Assembly (NCBI GenBank): GCA_013399855.1 | Contig: VXAY01002920.1 | Coordinates: forward strand, 91,419-155,418 | Reading direction: 5' to 3' | DNA from: Oxyruncus cristatus | Lineage: Eukaryota; Chordata; Aves; Passeriformes; Cotingidae | DNA: 64,000 bases | Part shown: positions 60,036 through 64,000 of the stretch, piece by piece | Numbering within the stretch: position 1 is the stretch's first letter | Layout of the letters: each line of letters begins with the position of its first letter | Position numbers and translations under genes: made by a program | Notes under the pieces: model-generated | What the model saw: only the letters and a program-made list of their open reading frames with translations | Databases searched by the model: none | What the model was told of the DNA's origin: nothing

Positions 60036-63000
60036 GCAGCACAATTTAAAACACAACCAACCCACTGCTGTAATAGATTTTGCATCAGTTTTGCATCTTA
60101 CACCCAGACAACTCATACTGGTAAGCTGCACAGCAGCTTCTAATGAAATTCTAGAACACGAAAGTCACATCAGTGTCAAATTAATCTAACTCTGCAATTA
60201 AGCAAGTGTAAATATAAAACAAACAGCAGACAGCGTTCAGTGATTACTCAGAAGAAACTAGGCCAGAGAACACTAAATTTGGAAACTCAATGCAAACATT
60301 GTAGAACTTCTGATCCCTGTAATTCTAATTTAGCCCCCTGTACATATCCATTATGATAACCCGTAGTTGCATGATAATGTGGTATCTTCCCCTCGTGGGA
60401 CTAAAGTCTCAGTTAACACTCAGACCAGACCTGAGTGACCCAGAGCCATGAGACAAGAAGGGCTAACCACAAAACCAAGTTCACAGCTGAAAGCCATGCA
60501 GTCTCCAAAAAAAAAACCCTGCAAGGGCAGAAAGGATTGTCCTCGCTGCTTAAGCACCTTGCTCCTGCCAGGAATGCTGCAAAAGAACTGCCTGCAGTGC
60601 CGGGGAGAGCTGTTTAAGCCAAGTTTTCACAGGCAGCTATTGATTCTGGTCCTTGAAATCAGAGGGTAGAACCTGAGGTCTCCTGTGAGGCTGAGCTGCA
60701 GAACTGTTGGGAACTCACAGTGAAGGCCTAAAAGATACACCAGGAATGCTCTAAGTGCCAAATAACACTGTGTGCTTTAAACAGACTAGACCCAATCCTT
60801 AATTATGAAAGCTAGCTATCCAACAATAATGGATATTTTCTACCTTAATCTCTGAACCTTAGCTCACTGCCTGAAAAGCACGGATACACAGGCCTTTACA
60901 TCCCAGGATCCTGTGAAAAGCAGAATAATGGAGCATTTCAACACGAGGCAAATCACATTCTGATTTCACAAGAAAATTGGAATGGAAGTCACTAAATCAA
61001 CTAGAGACTTTCTACTGAACAACTTATCACTAACTTCACACCACCAGCTCTGCATGTTCAGCATCCCAGGGCAGTCACCGGAAAAGGGGATAGGATCAGG
61101 TGGTGTTATCACACCTGCAGTTAGTCACTCCAGAAGAGTAACAATACTTACTTCAGCTCTATGAACCAGCTCCAAAAACCTACAGATCACGGTGCCAAGA
61201 GAGTTCACTGACACCCCTAAAATGGTTGTGGTGCTCTGGGTGTCTCTCCCCAGCAAACAGCACTTCTCTTCCTCCTCCCCAACTCTCCCTGACCCTGTAC
61301 CCCAACCCTGCTGTCACACAGACACCCCTGACTCCTGCTGCCATCTCTGGAGTTGTCTCAATCAAGTCCCCGCAACTAACTCCTCTCTCCTTCTACCTTT
61401 ATCCCATCTATCGCCAAATCCTGCGTGGTGCAAGCAGAATCTGACATATTCAACTGTGTGGAAACCACAGAATCTTTTTCCCAAAAGCTTATAGTCTGGA
61501 TGGCTGGGAACATTTTCCACAGGAATGGCAAGAGATATTTCTGTTGGAGACACCATCTGCCTGCCATATAGCAAGTCCTGCCTTCAGACCCTGAGAACTC
61601 CACAGTGTTTCGAAACAAAACTCCAACTCGCACAACAAGACAAGCCAGTTTCCTCTAGTTTTATTCTACGTAAAGTTCTGACAATTTCAAAACAATTCCT
61701 CCTACAGCAGGCACGTGGCCAGAATCCCACAGCCCAACGGTGGAAATCTGGCATTAAGCACACAGGAAAGGAGCAGGCAGTTTTCACTATAAATCACAGT
61801 ATCTGTCCTGCCTCTGTGCCACAAAAAACAGCAGCCACAAATAATCTGCAGCAAGTCCCTGAAGATGTACAGGGATGATATTAAGAAGCATGAACACACC
61901 ACAGGCTGTGGTAACTGCAGTAACTTTGTGTAACATTTGGGTTTATGAGCACTTCAGAAAGTCCTAAGAGTTTCTGTTCAGCCACAGTAAGACAGTAGCA
62001 GAGACAGTTTGTTTAGAGACAAAAGCTGAAAGAATCCAGTTTCCATTAACAGCTTCACTGAACTTAACACTTTGTTTCACATCTTCCTATCCCCGTGACT
62101 GACTATCCCAACATCTGCTGAACCACGGCTTTTCCCGGGTAAGTTCCAGAAGCTGAACTCCCTCCCTGCTCTTTGCAAGTTCACACATCACTACCAGCCC
62201 TTACACCATGAACTTGATTGTACTAAGTCCCAAACACATGCTATAAAATGCAACATATCAAATGGCTGGGTTTGCTTTCTGAAGTGTGAAGAACTGGAAC
62301 AAAACTTTCAGTTCCTTTGGATTTTCTTCTGCCGGAGGAATATATAAAGGTACTGCTGATTTGACTGCTTGCTCTGGATGCCTCACTAAACTACACCTCA
62401 CCTACAACAGCAAGTGTAAATGATACCCCTAATTTTATATCTGCTTATGCCAACAACACAATTTAGTTCCTGGAAGTTCAGTTTGCAACAGATTTCTAGT
62501 GATCTGAACCCCACTAAACTGAAAGAAGGGCCAGTTTATCTCCACATTAGACTCCAATTCATCCAAGTCTCTGGGGTCACAGAAGCAAAACAGATTATTT
62601 GTGTCAGATACTTAAAACTACATAAACCAGCCACAGACAGCTGAGTAATAAGGGTCTTCAGACATGTTAACAACAGACACCCATAAGGGAGGTTATAGGA
62701 TGAAATTTAACTTAAAAAATAGTAACAGCAAATATTCCCTGCTCTGCTGCTACTTCAAGATGCATAATGACTGTAGTGGGCCAAGGAAGCCCAAGCAAAT
62801 CCAGCCAACACAGACTTCAGGCACTGGGCTCGGGATAGCTCAAACCTTATCGTCAGTACTTCCAAGATTAACTACCTGTTCAGAATCCCAGCTAACCAGA
62901 AAGCCTGACATTTTCACCTTCTATCTGTAAAGGAGCATCTGGCAGCAAAAAAGCACGTGTCCTGTAAAAATGAGGACAGCAGGCCATTGATCACCATGAG

Positions 63001-63599
63001 GGAAAGTGTTTACAGCGCTCTTTGCTCCCCAGATCCCCTGACTTGGGTCAGCTACATGCTCACAGGGTGCAAATTCACTGGAGATATTTTTATTTTGTCC
63101 ATTTGACCCAAAGAAAGTCTTGCGCTGCCAGTTTTCCAGCCTGCAGAGATACAAGGCACTTGGGAAAAACAAATCACTGGGGACACCAACAGATTTGTTT
63201 TGAGACTCCAGCCACCAACTGTAAACAAGAGCCTAAGCAAGCCAAAGCCTACAGAAAACAAATCTTGTTTAAGTCAGACTCTCCAAGCACAGAACTCCTG
63301 CAAAAGCCTTCCACAGCAGGCCAGATGGGGGACTTCAGGAACTGTCTCCAAGTCCTTCCGCAGCAATTGTCAGCCTGCCTAGAAATTAAGATTCCTTTCA
63401 CACACGCACCCAATTATTGCCAGGTCTCCTCTCTGCCCTCTGCATGTCAATCGCCTGGCTAATTAAATCCCAGGCCTAAGCTCACCTCTTCCAGGGCTTA
63501 CCCTGCTCCCACGGGATGCTCCAACTGAGGGAGCCCCTCACCCTCAGGGTGAAGCCCTGACCAGCACAGAGACTCCTTCCTGAATCCTCCGACTCCTCC

Positions 63600-64000
63600 A
63601 TTCTCCCGACGGCCCCCTGCTCCCCCAGTCCTACAAAACCCATGCAGATCCCTAGAATCACCCCACCACAATCCCACAGCTCCCCATCCTCTCCTGCTGA
63701 CCCCCCACGGACCACCACAGCCAGGCCCTGGTTCTGCTGCCCCCCACCACCTCCATCCCAGTCCCACAGCCCCCCCCATCCTCTCCTGAGCCCAGGTCCT
63801 TCATCCCCGCTCACATCCAGTACCACAGGACCCACGCAGATCCCTGGATTCACCCATCCCCACCACAGCCCGTGGCTCCCCATCCTCTCTGAGCCCCAGG
63901 TCCCTCATCGCCGCTCGCAGCCCTCTCCATCCTCCCCTCCACCTCCAAACCTGCCTCCCTCCCAACAGCCCCTCAGACACCCCCACTGCCTCCTGGACCC
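63600..64000. repeat. C-rich degenerate tandem repeat, period about 190 bp
   Basis: The motif gcagatccctagaatcaccc near 63,645 recurs as gcagatccctggattcaccc near 63,836; ccccatcctctcctg-type motifs recur with the same spacing, as do cccaggtccttcatccccgc and its variant near 63,895. The array continues to the end of the window and probably beyond. Confidence 0.75.

Larger units (their letters stand above)
49434..64000 (-). other. RYK: RYK intron 1 (at least 14.5 kb; partial)
   Basis: Starts at the acceptor of exon 2 and runs beyond the window. It has CR1 copies at 49,887, 50,712 and 59,530, a poly-G run and a terminal C-rich tandem repeat. From about 51,066 to 59,529 and 60,036 to 63,480 no gene, RNA or repeat family is recognised. 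No first exon with a signal peptide and a phase-1 donor was found. Confidence 0.7.

Noticed and set aside
63470..63500. Donor-like GAG|GTGAGC on the minus strand as the end of RYK exon 1
   Set aside because: The upstream sequence does not read as the expected WIF start and the phase and residues do not fit exon 2.
63482..63986. Gly- and Trp-rich open frames on the minus strand at the window end
   Set aside because: They are translations of the C-rich tandem repeat; the peptide repeats with the DNA period and has no domain.
1..64000. CRISPR arrays, operons, bacterial mobile elements, tRNA or rRNA genes
   Set aside because: Nothing of these kinds is visible; the window is vertebrate nuclear DNA with introns and LINEs.

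Overview
The window is vertebrate, almost certainly avian, nuclear DNA. Two things point to a bird: more than twenty fragments of CR1-type LINE retrotransposons (3' ends, several in the typical avian form) and a compact gene whose exons read as RYK, the Wnt-binding receptor-like tyrosine (pseudo)kinase. I cannot name the species.

Layout. Positions 1 to about 11,350 are intergenic DNA downstream of the gene: CR1 fragments, pyrimidine-rich stretches and no exon I can recognise. From about 11,355 to the right-hand end, the minus strand carries RYK. Fourteen coding exons are intact, all with GT-AG introns and matching phases. They are exons 2 to 15 if the gene has the 15-exon mammalian layout: exon 2 at 49,312-49,433 down to exon 15 with the stop codon at 12,307-12,309, followed by a 3' UTR of about 0.95 kb. 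Together they encode 530 residues in one frame: most of the extracellular WIF domain (exons 2-4), a tetrabasic processing site and stalk (exons 4-5), the transmembrane segment (exon 6), a juxtamembrane Ser/Thr-rich region (exons 7-8) and the kinase-like domain (exons 8-15), ending in the RYK C-terminus G-A-Y-V. Exon 1 (signal peptide and first WIF residues) is not visible. At least 14.5 kb of intron 1 lies in the window, and exon 1 is probably beyond 64,000. The window ends in a C-rich, roughly 190-bp-period tandem repeat.

The kinase domain has the known RYK departures from active kinases: Q-E-G-T-F-G in the glycine loop, H-K-D in the catalytic loop and D-N-A in place of D-F-G. The receptor should therefore signal through partners (Wnt ligands outside, Dishevelled and others inside) and not by strong catalysis.

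The most unusual structure is a set of very recent, high-identity inverted duplications among otherwise old, diverged repeats. A 379-bp block is identical base for base between intron 13 (16,700-17,078) and, inverted, intron 6 (43,470-43,848). The CR1 it interrupts in intron 13 is about 99% identical over 368 bp to an inverted CR1 in intron 14 (12,793-13,160). The junctions look like template switching or gene conversion at a 14-bp CR1 motif. These pairs flank exon 14 and exons 7-13 and could form long duplexes in RYK pre-mRNA. Other points include a perfect 3 x 44-bp repeat in intron 3, apparent loss of an alternative 9-nt splice acceptor at exon 8, and an extra cysteine in the WIF domain. 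I found no evidence for an entirely new biological system here.
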